Positions 29,464 through 41,243 are shown, counted from the stretch's first letter. The stretch: 64,000 nt of DNA from Anaspis maculata (GCA_949128115.1 OX421968.1:1550001-1614000); one strand, 5' to 3'. Made by a program: numbers and translations. Notes: generated from the letters alone by a model not told the origin.

Positions 29464-31059
29464 ACGTACAGGATGGACTAAGAAATGACTGAAAAGCAGT
29501 GTAGGCTACTTCTTAATGAAGCAGCAATTTTAGTGATCTTGCCTTTTACTTTTAAACTGTGTTGGTAAGGGTGAGAATAGCCACTAGGGTTAGTTGTTGG
29601 TTTTCGTTCATTTAGAATTATGGTGCTTTGCCAATTTTACGCGTTTTTAATAAAACGAGGCGAGAACATCTGTCTGCATCCCTTCAAGACACACCTATAA
29701 CGTTTAAAATTAGAACAAGGGGGCAAAGATACTTAAAGACGTAGCTACACGTGCTGATAAGGTGCGGTACATACCGACAGATGGTATACTTCGTTTAATA
29801 TGGGGATGTTTTGAACATGCCCAACTTTCTCGCAAGAAATATCTACAAGGCTATTAAAGTAATTTATATTTGACATAAGCCACGCTACACTTAATATCCT
29901 ATAATAGTTAACGCCATAGTCTCGCCATATATTTAGATAAAGAAAAATAGCCTATCCGATCACAATGACTGCGAGAGATTTTTTTTTGTGAAACGAAATG
30001 AATGGCAACAAAATAATAAGGATTGGAGTATTCATGTAAAAGTTTCAAAATTTTCCTGTGATTGTGACTGACAGGCGAGAACAGAAGGTGTTTGTGCGTC
30101 CAAGAAGTAATATGTGTGAGCTCTCCTTACAATTACAAGTTATTAGAATATACCGAGATTAAACTGGTGCAGCCAATTCCCGCCAATATCAGTTTGGATT
30201 ATTCCAAACCCTACGTTTGGTCAAATTTCCCACTAGTTATGACATTCCGCCTTCGCCAAGTTCCATAACAAATCGTTTCTACAATATTCAGCATCGAACT
30301 GGAGATAAAGCTAAACTGCCCTGGTGCATTTTAATGCAGATGGCCCTGGCTGGTTGTGGGATGCTTTTGCCTAAATCAAATTTAAGGCAAAAGCACCCAT
30401 CGTTTAGTTTGCTCTGCCATTTTCATCCGATTGAAAATCTTGTGAGTATATCGCAAAGGTATATGAGTTTCAAATAGGATAGGATTTCTACGATCATTGC
30501 ACTTTATACATAATATTAAGGTTCATAATCAGATACAAAAAATGTCTGGTACTGTGAACTATGGATGCATATTTTTGTTATTGACTGCATACAAATTAAC
30601 TAGATTTATATGTGTTGTGGTTCGTACATAATTATTTATCGGTCTATATCGTGACTGGTCGAACAACACAATTATTGTTTTACACGTGTTAATGTTCAGC
30701 AACACCTACTATGGTGCTTACTTGATAGTTGTACAGGGTGTTCTATTCTAAATTACTTGATTTTGGCGGTTTCCCTTACTTCTAGACCAGACAGACAACC
30801 AGTCCATCTCCCCACCTTGTGGTGTGTTTGATAGGAAGCCTCGCTCAAAAAACGGATTTACTTCGCAGGAGTCATTTATTTTGGTTTTTGCTATATTACT
30901 ACAGAAAGTATAATTCTATAGGACACATGCACGCATACAATCAATATCATTATTGTTTTGTTGTTATCCTAGAAACTCCTAAAAAGCTGGTTGGTAAAAA
31001 AATCATGAATGAATAATAATATGCACATAAAATGTTACCAAATAACCAATCAGACTTTA
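29464..31059. other. No gene recognised; one hairpin
   Basis: A short hairpin lies at 30358-30398 (GGGATGCTTTTGCCT ... AGGCAAAAGCACCC). An ACAGGGTGTTCTATTCTAAA motif near 30734 resembles a MITE end. No coding sequence can be supported. Confidence 0.35.
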
Positions 31060-31744
31060 GGAAAAATTACAGTTGCTGGTTGTACCGCCTCCTTGCAGGT
31101 TGTACCGCCCCTTGGCAGGTTGAAGATGAAGATTTTTTTGAGAATTATTTCGGGAGTTCCTCAAGATGCTGTTTCTAGTCCAAGCTTATTTTTACTTTAT
31201 ACGTCGAGACTGAACGAAGCTTTCAAGTACTGTCATACTCATTACTATTCTGATGACACTCAAGTCCATTTGAATTTTGACGTAAATGATACGGGTAATG
31301 CTTGTTGCTTGAAGACATAAATAAAGATCTAGAGAGACTTCGAAAACTGAAATATTGCTATTTTGACCCAAATTTAAGAGAAATGAAATCAAACAAAGGG
31401 AAAAAGTCGTTATGGGTGTGATCCAATTGGAACTTACCGACTATCGAAGTTGACAGTTCGAAATTTAGGTGTGGAGATAGATAGATTTTGAATTTAAATT
31501 TCATATAAACAAATGCATAAAAAGAGCATTCAATAATTTAAAAATGATTCACCAACAGAAAGACTATCTCTCAATAAAAAACAAATAGATTCTATGTCAC
31601 AATTTAATTTTGCTGATTTTGTGGTGTATGGACCAATTTTCAACTAAAGTTGCTCAGAATTGGATAGAGAAACCTCAAAATTCGTTTGTCAGACTGATTT
31701 GTGGAATTAGAAAATTTGACCACATTTCAGCTCAATTTTGTTTG
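31060..31744 (+). pseudogene. LINE reverse transcriptase remnant
   Basis: The frame contains ISGVPQDAVSSPSLFLLYTS and HYYSDDTQVHL. These are decayed forms of the GVPQGSVLSPLLF motif and the YADDTQ catalytic motif, with A replaced by S in the second. Downstream, in shifted frames, are ADFVVYG (near 31615) and RKFDHISAQF (near 31710), matching the post-RT region of the same group. Multiple stops and frameshifts show that the copy is old. A SINE interrupts or follows it from 31745. Confidence 0.65.
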
Positions 31745-32000
31745 CGGTAGGCGGGAACCCGTGTAGTCACTGGCAGTACCTCCTTAGTCCCAGTACTCTG
31801 ACAACGGCGCCGAGTGATTTACACAACACCCACCATTTTATGTAGGCATCAACAGCTAGGTTATCAGCACCCTTTTTTTCGGTGTCTATGTTTCACCTTT
31901 TTTCCCTTGACGTGACTGCACGATAGTACACGTCAAGGTACTGAAGAGCGCATGGAGGTTTCCACCTCGTCCGAGCCGGATTCGAGCCCATGATCGAGCG
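31745..32000 (-). repeat. tRNA-derived SINE, copy 2
   Basis: On the minus strand a box-B-like GGGCTCGAATCCGGC (near 31972-31986) is followed by a body with CACCGAAAAAAAGGGTGCTG and ATAACCTAGCTGTTGATG. CACCGAAAAAAAGG and GCTGATAA are shared with the copy at 2951. The box-A half is not recognisable, so the head is truncated or diverged. Confidence 0.5.
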
Positions 32001-32654
32001 TATAGTAATTTGTCAATTACGAAGCATGCATTCCAATATACGAGTTTTGAGTCATTTGGACTTGAAAATAAAATTGATCAAACCTCAACCATTACTAACC
32101 ATTTACCGAACTATTTTTTAAATATAATGACCCAAAGAATGACGTTATGCAATATAGAGCGTTATTTTATTTTACGAGAGTCCTTAAGACAAAGACTCTC
32201 GAAAGCACATTTCACTCATGCAAATTTTTATTATACTCGCGGATAGAAATTTTATTCGCTGGGACACCCAGCACATTCAACGAATACGCGTAGTATTGTA
32301 CTCGAAATTGTTTCCTAATCATATTGTTGCGGTCTTATTTTTCAAGTAGACCGTATGAGAATATAAAATGTAAGCATATTCTATTCTATCTATTTGTCCT
32401 AGGAAAAGCTTTACTTCTACGTTGGCTGTTTGTCTCCCGAGAGAGTTCCAGAGAAACCACAGACTATTAGGTCGAATTGGGCAGAGAGCAGAAAGAAACG
32501 GAGAAATGTGTGTTTCTAGACCGCCGATCTCTCCAGATAATTATTATAGCAGGGAGTGTAGGGCGGTTGGTTTTAACAAGGTCCGCCACTACTACTGTCT
32601 CTGTCGTGCTTTATCGTCACATTGACGATAAATATGAATGCATGAAATATTTTT
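32001..32654. other. No gene recognised
   Basis: The segment 32010-32243 is open but shows no motif that I recognise. It may be further LINE sequence displaced by the SINE. The rest is unassigned. Confidence 0.3.
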
Positions 32655-32868
32655 TTTGGGAAATTGCGCTCGTACTGAACTTTCGGCAATTTTACACTGT
32701 TCCATTAATCACCCTGTAGCAACCTTATAAAGCACTCTGTTTGTGTTCGACGTAATTCGAACACCGAAGACCGATATGAAATCGCTTACGGGAATCGGAA
32801 GTTATGATGATTTTAGGAATCGTCTGAATTTGCTTGTCCCCTAGATTCTTTTGATGTGTGTACATTTC
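32655..32868 (+). repeat. Dispersed repeat, copy 1 (also 47930-48163)
   Basis: TTGGGAAATTGCGCTCGTAC, TGAACTTTCGG, CACTGTTCCATTRATCACCC and CCCCTAGATTCTTTTGATGT occur in the same order and spacing at 47930-48163. Both copies end at GTGTGTA. In the other copy the 2.26-kb TIR element starts at exactly that base. Confidence 0.75.
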
Positions 32869-32884
32869 ATATATTTTTCACTTT

Positions 32885-33760
32885 CCTCGGTAGTACTCCA
32901 GGGGTCCAACCTTGGGCCACTGTTGTTCCTTCTGTTTATTAATCACATCGTGAAGGTTATTTCCTCTGAAATACTCTTATTCGCCGATGATTTGAAGCTG
33001 TTTCTCAGAGTGAATTGTGTCTGACTGTGGTTTGTTGCAGAAGAATACCGTTGCTGTTGAACAGTGGTGTTTCATAGATCGACTCTATCAAATGTCCAGA
33101 AGTGCACCGTTATGACCTTTTCCAAAAGGCGAGCTGTTATATCCTACTCATAAGTTATTAACGATGTTATTTTGCAGCGCTCGGATTTGGTGAAGGACTT
33201 GGGCATTACTTTCGATCCCAAGCTTGATTTTTCTTCTCACAGAATGAATATCGCTAGTCAAGCGAAGATGTTTGACATGATCTACAGAAATTGCAGAGAA
33301 TTCTCAAGTAACGAGACACTGAAGAGACTTTGCCTCGCCTTTATAAGATCCAGATTGGAATACGGTTCGTTTGTATGACATCCACACTAGAAAACGCATA
33401 CTCATGGGGTGGAATTACTGCGGCGCTGTTTTCTGAAGTTCTTGAATTTCAGAGTTGACGGAGTTCATCCTGCACGGGGTATGGAATAAATACTCTCTGA
33501 TGTTGGCTCGCTTTGAGTTTGTTTCTTTGGAAATTCGACGTACAGTTCTCGCTAACTTGACGTACACTTCTCGCTATCAAATTCTTATTTGATCTCCTAC
33601 ATAACCTACTTGATTGTCCGTATCTACTCTCAAAAATCAACTTCTTGATTCCACGCGGAAATTCCAGGCAGCGTGTTTGCATTCTATACCCCAGACATAA
33701 CCTCGCTTCTAACTAAATATTTCCAAATTTTCATCTCTGTGATTCAGCAATATGAATGAT
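32885..33760 (+). pseudogene. Jockey-like LINE ORF2 remnant
   Basis: The frames read LQGSNLGPLLFLLFIN, SEILLFADDLKLFLRV (FADD catalytic motif) and VQKCTVMTF. These are followed by VILQRSDLVKDLGITFDPKL and LKRLCLAFIRSRLEYGS, and a late LDCPYLLSKINFLIPRGNSR in another frame near 33610-33665. This order (RT motifs C-E, then the thumb-like region) is that of Jockey-type LINEs. There are several stops and shifts, and the copy is 5'-truncated at about 32885. It is a different family from the LINEs at 28679 and 31060. Confidence 0.75.
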
Positions 33761-34170
33761 CAGTATCATCGTTAGTGCTCACGAACAGGGTATAACGCCT
33801 ATTTCCATTGTCAAAAGAGTTTTCAAAATTTAATAGTGTTCTAAAAACACTGTCATAAAAAATCTGACATTTCGCTGTAGAGATGTTCAAAAAGAATGCT
33901 ACCCTGTTGTTTCTCGATATAAGCAAAGTAAATAGATCTATGATAATGTTGGAACTACACCATTTGGTAAAGTGCATCAATAAAACCGTTTTCCAAGAAA
34001 TATCAAAAAGTAATAATAAATTTTAATAATAACAACAAGATTCTTCCGGCATGACTAAGCCGATCCATCTAAAACGAGGTCTTCAACATTGAGCGCCTTT
34101 ATCTCCATCTTTATGCAACTTAACCGCGGACCATAGTTTTGCAGAGCTTGCTGAAGAAAGAGTCGGTGAG
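33761..34170. other. No gene recognised
   Basis: AT-rich sequence with no supportable frame or repeat relation inside the window. Confidence 0.35.
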
Positions 34171-34173
34171 GCC

Positions 34174-34350
34174 TAATGGATTTAAGCTGTCCCAAAACCT
34201 GCAAGCTGTGTCCACAAATGGGTTTTGCTGATGACACTGTACTGATAGGGAGCAATGATAATAATAAAGCATTCGCATCATTGTACCAAATGGCGACGGA
34301 AAGTTTTGAAGAAATGGGACAGAAAATCAAAGCAGAAAACATATATATAT
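34174..34350 (+). pseudogene. LINE reverse transcriptase fragment with FADDTVLIG
   Basis: The peptide MGFADDTVLIGSNDNNKA, followed by FEEMGQKIKAEN, is the catalytic ADD motif and the following helix of R1/RTE-like reverse transcriptases. The fragment is only about 60 residues long and ends at an AT-rich run near 34340. It is an isolated remnant. Confidence 0.6.
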
Positions 34351-34979
34351 ATTTTTTTACTTTGTACCTTTGAGGGTTTGCAGATACTATAGGGAGTACT
34401 CCCGAAAAATGTGACTCTTACTTTTGGACGTATTTTAATTTTTTTCTATCAACTCTCAAGTTTTGTGAAAGTCACCAAAACACTTGTATGTTTGAGTATT
34501 GAAATACGTTCTGGAAAGCCATTACACTAATTAAACTTTATTAGGGGAACTTAAAAATAATAATACTGTGATTTTACATCCCATTCAGGGACTTGGCCTT
34601 ACAAGGCGCAAAGCTGGACCTTCCGTTCTTCTATACCTACGTCCTACGTAATTACATTTTTTTAATCGATGAGGCTGATAAATTGGATTAATGAATGGCG
34701 CAAATCTCGTTTAAATAAGCTTGATATTTCGGGAAAAGCCGCCGGTCGGGACGCATAAATAACAATAAAACTCGAGCGCATACGTATCTTTTTGACCCCT
34801 GTGAAACTAACTTTTCAGGTTTTTTCACTGGCGCTTGCACAACTTTGGCGAGAATCATGTTCTCGTTTTCAGGCGTGCGTACGACTTCTTTCACACCACT
34901 CCGAGATGTTGCTGCAGCCATTAAGGTATTCGCAGCAGCTCACCCCATGTCAAAGTTTGCACTGCAGCTTTTTCAAATT
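34351..34979. other. No gene recognised
   Basis: A minus-strand frame from 34921 to 34688 (beginning MAAATSRSGVKEVV) is open but has no recognisable motif or splice context. I treat this stretch as unassigned. Confidence 0.3.
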
Positions 34980-36054
34980 CCCGCACGATTCTTATGGAAA
35001 ATGGCTTCCGGTTAAATTCTCTGAATTTTTGATATGTTGTAGCTCATGAGATACTAATCAAATACCGTGAGCCCCAAACTCAAACAATGCACAGTTTTTT
35101 ACCCACAGGGGGTTGAAGTTGGGGGTTTTGAAGGTCTAAAAATGATATTCTGACGTAAATGGAAGCTTTTTATTTGGTTTCTCTTCAAGTTGTGTTTCAT
35201 GCTAAATGTATTCATTTGACAGAAAAATATCAACCCCCTCCTCCACCCCCATCACCTATCCACCATCAAAAAATTCGAGATTACTCTCAAAAGCCATGCA
35301 GATGGCTTCTGTGATTTAAATTATGAATTTTGACATGAAAATTATTTTCCACCCCTAATGTTGGAGTGCCGATTATCCAATTTTCCTCGGTTAATTTGGC
35401 TGAATTTTTGGCATTGTGTACTTCTAGTTTTGTTGAACAAAAAGTTCTCATGCCAAATTTTTTTTCTATGGACAGTTTTCGTTCTACTGTCCGTTCTACA
35501 CTCAATTTGAATATTTGAGAGCATAAATATTGAACTTCAGTCTCCTGTAGAACAAAAACTGTTCATAGGAATAAGTTTTGGTATGAGAACTTTTTGTTCA
35601 GCAGAATTAGAAGTACACAATGCCAAAAATTCAGCCAAATTAACCAAGGAAAATTGGAAAATCGGCACCCCAACATTAGGGCTGGAGAATAATTTGTATG
35701 TCAGAATTCATAATTTGAATCACAAAAGCCATCCGCATGGCTTTTGGAAGTAATCTCGAATTTTATGATGGTAGATAGGGGTTGAGGGTGGAGGAGGGAG
35801 TTGATATTTTTCTGTGAAATGAATACATTTAGCATGGAACACAGCTTGGAGAGGAACCAAATAAAAAGCTTTTATTAACGTCATAATATCATTTTGAAGC
35901 CGCCAAAACCTTCAACTTCAACCCCCTGTGGGTAAAAAACTGACCATTATTTGAGTTTGGGGTTCACGGTATTTGATAAGTATCTCATGAGCTACAACAT
36001 AACAAAAATTTAGAGAATTCAACCGGGAGCCATTTTCCATTAGAATCGTGCGGG
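34980..36054. mobile_element. Foldback element, 1.07 kb, arms about 520 bp
   Basis: CCGCACGATTCTTATGGAAA at the left pairs with TTTCCATTAGAATCGTGCGG at the right. Inner blocks such as CATGAGATA / TATCTCATG, CCCACAGGGGGTTGAAGTT and its complement, and AAAGCCATGCAGATGGCTT and its complement all pair. The centre is near 35517. Arm identity is high. There is no coding content and no convincing target duplication. Confidence 0.8.
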
Positions 36055-36546
36055 GTTCTTTTCAAAAAAAAAAAAATCGGTCGTGTCACCCCAAAACTTC
36101 CCCGACTAGTATCCAGGAACCTATGGAAATTTTTGATCGAAACGTCCCTTCGGGTGGGAACGAGGGTGGGAAGTTGGAATTACAGAAAAAGATTGAAAAT
36201 AATTTGGAGAAGATTATTTTCAGCCGGAAAACTCCCGGGAAATTTGAAAAAGTTGTTGGAAAATGTTCAAGAACCAGTTACCTCTTGTTTAGGTGAAAAT
36301 TGTTAAAATCGGTCCACGGAATAAAAAGTTGGAAAATTTGCAGTTTTTCCAGAGAGGAAAACTCGGCAACGGTTGATCCGATTTCGAAATTTTTTCCTTC
36401 AAAAATTAGCTCAATCTTTTCTCCAACTTTAATTCACAGCATGTCTGCACCTAAAATTTATATTTCGTGGGGCCTACCGCATGTAGAAGTTTGCATTGCG
36501 TTTTTCTCAAATTCACGGAATGTGCAAATTTCATTTTGAAAAAATT
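36055..36546. other. No gene recognised
   Basis: A-rich junction sequence between the palindrome and the 750-bp direct repeats. It contains GGAAAACTCGG-like words that recur in the direct repeats. No gene. Confidence 0.35.
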
Positions 36547-37313
36547 ACAGTCGGAAAACCGAAACCGTGTCGAGTTTGAAAACAGACCTGCACGACGCTC
36601 AATACAATCTACTCTCGATATCAGTTGAAATTTCCAAAAAAAAGTCGATCCCCGAGCAGGAATAAATTTTTGAGTGGAGTCCTGCTACAAAAGCGAGTCG
36701 TGCTGGTCGAAACACCGGCGAGAGCCCCTCCTGAGTGGCAACGGCCAGGAGAAATTTTGAAAATTCATTACGCCCAACTGGAGAATGGTGGAAAACTGCA
36801 ACTGCGGCCTCAATTTAACTCTTTTGTTGAGTTGCTTCCTGTCAAATCTGGTTCCAATCCATCGGATGGATTTTGAATAATTAATTCGTAAAGTTTTGAA
36901 CTTCAACATTTTTTTATATTTGACAGATGACAGATAGGGCAATGGTTCTAACTGTTCTGAATACAGTTTTTCAAGGGCTTTCAAATGACATATTGCAAGT
37001 TGAGTTCCGTTATATATAGTCTCTGACATTTGATGATAGTGACAATTGGGTTTGACAGATGACAGCCAAAAACTAATGGGCTCTTTTTGGGAAACAACCA
37101 TGTTTGTATACCAAATTTAAAGTCGATCCAGTCAACGTAACGGCAGTTATCGTGGAAGATCACAGACAGACACACAGACATACACACACACACACACACA
37201 CACAGACAGACAGACATCATTCTGAAAATGGTCTTAATCGTCTTGGGGGACCTCAAAACGGATATATCCGGTGAAATCTCAAAACTTTTTTTCTGCACGA
37301 TTACAATACTTCC
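36547..37313 (+). repeat. Direct repeat unit 1 (about 750 bp)
   Basis: CGAAACCGTGTCGAGTTTGA, CCCGAGCAGGAATAAATTTT, GAGTGGAGTCCTGC and TTCTGCACGATTACAA recur in the same order in unit 2. A CA-rich microsatellite lies at about 37168-37215. Unit 1 and unit 2 differ at many positions, so the duplication is not recent. Confidence 0.75.
37168..37215 (+). repeat. (CA)n / (CAGA)n microsatellite
   Basis: A run of CA dinucleotides bordered by CAGA units lies inside direct repeat unit 1. Unit 2 has only a short (CAGA) run at the same place. Confidence 0.9.
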
Positions 37314-37344
37314 CCTTACATGTTGGTGGGGGGTCGGGGAAGTA

Positions 37345-38078
37345 AAATGGCGAAAAACCGAAACGTGTCGATTTTGAAAATGGGTCTACACGACGCCCAC
37401 TCCGATCTACTTTTAATATCAGTTGGAATTATTCGGAAAAAATCGATTCCCGAGCAGGAATGAATGTTTGAGTGGAGTCCTGCATCAAAAGCGAGTCGTT
37501 CTGGTCAAAACCCGGGTAAGAAGCCCTTTTGGGTGGCAACAGCTAGGAGAAATTTTGAAAATTCGTAAAGCCCGACTGGAAAATGCTGTAAGACTGCACC
37601 TGCACACTCAATTTGACTCCTTTGTTGTGTTGCTTCTTGCCAAATTTGGTTCCAATATGTGGGATAGATTTTGAATATTTAAATGGTAAATTTTAGACTT
37701 CAACATACGTATTTTATTTTTTGACAGATAATAGGTACGGTAATACTTTCAACTGTTCTGAATACAGTTTTTCAAGGGCTTTCAAACGATATACCGCAAG
37801 TCAAGTTCCGTGAGATAGAGCTTATGACATTTGTTGATAGTGACACTTCTGTTTGACAGATGACAGCCAAAAATTAATAGGCTCTTTCCAGAGAAAATCC
37901 ATGTCCGCATGCCAAATTTCAAGTCGATCGGATTAACGGTTCGGCAGTTATCGTGGAAGATCACAGACAGACAGACACACAGACATCATTCTGAAAATAA
38001 TTATCTCAATCGTCTCTTGAGGACCTCAAAATGGATTTATCCGGCGAAAAGTCCAACAAAATTTCTGCACGATTACAA
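37345..38078 (+). repeat. Direct repeat unit 2 (about 750 bp)
   Basis: Tandem relative of 36547-37313 with the same block order. It ends near TTCTGCACGATTACAA. It contains the GATCGGATTAACGGTTCGGC motif also seen near 2500. Confidence 0.75.
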
Positions 38079-38239
38079 ACAACTGAAATACAAGTGTTTG
38101 GTACTCATATTAGAATCCAGTTATTTTCACTTTTACTTTGGCTCCCTGAGCCATAAGAAATTATCTTCAGTTCTGGTAAGAAGAATGTATCGGCCCGTTT
38201 AAACTCGACGCGTTTTGAAGGTTTTCTTCATTTTTCGAG

Positions 38240-39060
38240 AGCGGTCTTTATAGCTTCGACGACGGGTCGTAGCTTAGAGAATTCATAGCTCTGAAGTTTA
38301 GGAAAATTCATAGCTTCGAATAGTCTCAGTTTGGAAAAACCTTAGCTTGGAAGCTGCACAGTTTGGAAGTTTCATAGCTTGGAAAGATAAAGCTTCAAAA
38401 AATGTGCGAAACGACAGCACCCTAGTGCAGGGAATTACTCAAGCCCAAAACTGCTGTTAAGTTGTCAAACTTTTTCAACGATTTTGCACACCAAACTTTG
38501 TAGATGGATGTCGTCAGGTTCAGTAGGTTTTTTTTTTGAAGACTCGCAATCGGACTACCTAGCAATAAGATTGTTTACTTTCTCAAAAATTTTGCACACC
38601 AATCTGTAGATGGATGTCGTCATCTTCAGTAGTTTTGACCATTCTAAAAGCTATAATCCTATCCCGTAGAAATTAGTTTTCAACGCAACAAGCTGGTTTT
38701 GGGTTTGGCTAATGCCCGAGGGCTAAATTTCAAGTCCAAGTTGCAACCCGCGCAGCGAGGCGCAAGTAGTCACGTGATCCCTCTGTGCCAATGAGCATGG
38801 CATGATTGGATCACGTGACTACTTGCGCGGGTTGCAACTCGGACGACTTGAAATTTGGCCCTGAGCACTCGGGTGCTGTCGTTTCGCGCATTTTCTGAAA
38901 CTGTGATCTTTTCAAGCTGTGTACTTTTCCAGCTAAAACACTTCCAAGCTATGAGCCTTCTAAGCTGTGGACTTTCCAAGCTAAAACACTTCCAATCTAC
39001 GGTACATCGAAGCTATGCATTTTCCAAGCAATGAGTTTTCGAAGATAATTTTTTCTAAGC
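38240..39060. repeat. Palindrome with inverted arrays of a short AAGCTATGA-type motif
   Basis: The left side (38240-38400) repeats variants of CATAGCTTGGAA, and the right side (38905-39060) repeats the complement TTCCAAGCTATGA / TTCCAAGCTAAAACACTTCC. TTCAAAAAATGTGCGAAACG at 38393 pairs with the sequence near 38882-38900, and ACAGCACCCTAGTGC pairs with GCACTCGGGTGCTGT. A second palindrome (38714-38866) lies at the centre, with AGTAGTCACGTGATCC pairing with GGATCACGTGACTACT. Between 38466 and 38640 a GTAGATGGATGTCGTCA block is duplicated. Confidence 0.7.
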
Positions 39061-39104
39061 TCAACACCCCACCCCACTTTTCGTTCTTTTTCGGTTCCGT
39101 TTTC

Positions 39105-39631
39105 TCTGCCCGCGTTGTGCGAGGGCAATTTCGGACTTTTCCGTTGTTCTTGTTATTGTGTATCACCCCATTTCTCAACCCTCAACCAACCCTATCGCGA
39201 CGCACTGGAGATCAGCGAACACCTGAGAGCGCTCTCTTCATCTTTCGCCGGACGTCACAAGGTAGGACCTTTTTAATTTTTTGCTACAATACCCAACAAC
39301 AAGCTAACTTGTTTTTGATAATTCTTTCTTTGAAAAGGATTTGAGCGATATTTTCATAAAAGTAATACGTACTCTATTAAAAGGACAAGGTATTCTGAGA
39401 GGATTTTTTAGATATTCGACCGATATTACAGTGAGAGAATTGGAGAAGCACCAATCGCGATTTCCAATATCCATAAAGCACATTTTTATCTGTTTGACCT
39501 GCATAACCTTCGATTTATATCGTCGAGCCAAACGAAAAGTGGCTTGTCTGCGAGCTGAGCCTCTTCTAAAAATAATTCCCCATGCGATTTTCGAATTGCG
39601 AGATGAAAAACTCAACAACTGGAGATCTTAA
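39105..39631 (+). CDS. Possible two-exon coding segment, unrecognised
   Basis: A frame ending LEISEHLRALSSSFAGRHK stops exactly at CACAAG|GTAGGA (donor-like, about 39261). An acceptor-like TTCTTTCTTTGAAAAG ends at about 39339. From there a frame in matching phase runs DLSDIFIKVIRTLLKGQG to TAA at 39629-39631, about 97 residues. It is rich in K, R and I with a hydrophobic HIFICLTCITF. The phase match and conventional splice borders raise it above chance, but I recognise no family and cannot fix the start. Confidence 0.25.
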
Positions 39632-40027
39632 TCCAGCCACATCGTTATGTGGGGACTTGGGGTGTTTCTAATGAAACCATTTCTGGGCATAAATACAGTA
39701 ATGTATGGCTAATCTGAACTCTACAATCCGATTATCACTATTTAGCCTATGGCATACATCGTCCCCTGTTTGACAAAACGACGTATGTCGAATTTGGCCG
39801 ATTTTTAGTTTTTGATATCAATGGATTCGTCTCGATAAGGGCTTCAAATATGTGCAGTCGAAAATGGAGTATTTGAAAATCGGTCATAGGTCATAAATAA
39901 CAAGATTATATCCGACAAAACCACCGTATGTTATAAATTTTATCTACTTTGTGTTGTAGATTGTAGATTAGAGGTGGTCGTTTGGTCTCGGAGGATCCTT
40001 TCTGCACTGCGACCTATATAGTATATT
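39632..40027. other. Dispersed repeat-like sequence, no gene
   Basis: The block TGATATCAATGGATTCGTCT followed by CGATAAGGGCTTCAAATATG (about 39815-39855) has the look of widespread insect MITE arms, but no partner lies in the window. No coding sequence. Confidence 0.35.
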
Positions 40028-41243
40028 GGGAATAGAATATCTGCTGGAATTAATTCAAACAAAAACGATTTTTTTACCATGGCTAGCTTTCAGTTCCCTC
40101 TTCAACATATCAAAAGTCCTCAACTCTGGGACTGCTACAAATTAGTATACAGGGTGAAAGTTTATTATTTTTCTTTATTTCCTTTCTTTCTCAAAAAACT
40201 GATGACTGAAAAAAACGGTTTTAGGTTAGTTTGATAGGCCATAGTCTTCCAATAAACATATAAAAAATATACCACTCAGCAACTGCTGTGTATCAAGTTA
40301 CAGGGTGAAAACGATTTTTCATCTTCAATTTTTTTTTCTTAGTGGAACTGATCTAGATTGGAGCCGGTTCCAGTTCTTTTGCAAGCTTATAATGTCATAC
40401 TAAACATATAAAAAGGATACATTTCTGAAAATGCTGCTTTTCAATTTACAGGGTGAAAAGTCATTTTCACGTTTCAATTTTTTTCTTGGGGAAATTGGCT
40501 CACACACCAATTTCGACTGATTCTTCTGTAAACTCGAAGTTACTAGTCAAACATATCAAAATAATACATTTCTGCTACAGCTATGTTTTTTTTACAAATT
40601 TGAATGTTGAAAAGAAATTCAAAAAATCCTGGAACGCAACCAAACATTTAAATTTGTAAATGAAAACGTAGCTGTAGCAGAAATGTATTATTTTGATATG
40701 TTTGACTAGAAACCTCAAATTTACAAGAAAAATCTGTCGCAATTGTTGTGCAAGCCGATTTCATCAAGAAAAAAATTGAAACGTGAAAATAACTTTTCAC
40801 CCTGTAAATTGAAAAGCAGCAAATGCAGAGATGTGTCCTTTTCATATGTTCAGTATGACATTATAAGCTTACAAAAGAACTGGAATCGGCTTCAATCTAG
40901 ATCAGTTCCACCAAGAAAAAAAATTGAAGATGAAAAATAGTTTTCACCCTGTAACTTGATACGCAGCAGTTGCTGGGTGGTATATTTTTTATATGTTTAT
41001 TGGGAGACTATGGTCTATCAAACTAGCCTGAAACCGTTTTTTTTCGGTCATGAGTTTTTCAAGAAAAAAAGAAAGTGAAGAAAAATAATGAACTTTCACC
41101 CTGTATACTGATTTGTAGCAGTCCCAGAGTTGAGGACTTTTGATATGTTTAAGAAGGGACTGCAAGCTTGCCATGGTAAAAAAATCGTTTTTGTTTGAAT
41201 TAATTCCAGCAAAGCACCTATTTTTTTCTATTTCCAATTTACT
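40028..41243. mobile_element. 1.2-kb palindrome whose arms contain about 150-bp tandem units
   Basis: The two halves are reverse complements around about 40630. Each arm has three to four units that start AAACATATMAAA and contain ACAGGGTGAAAA (left units near 40103, 40254, 40402 and 40549). The outer ends CTGGAATTAATTCAAACAAA and its complement pair near 40043 and 41193. Neighbouring units within an arm are diverged, while the matching units across arms are much more similar, so the tandem array existed before the inverted duplication. Confidence 0.8.
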
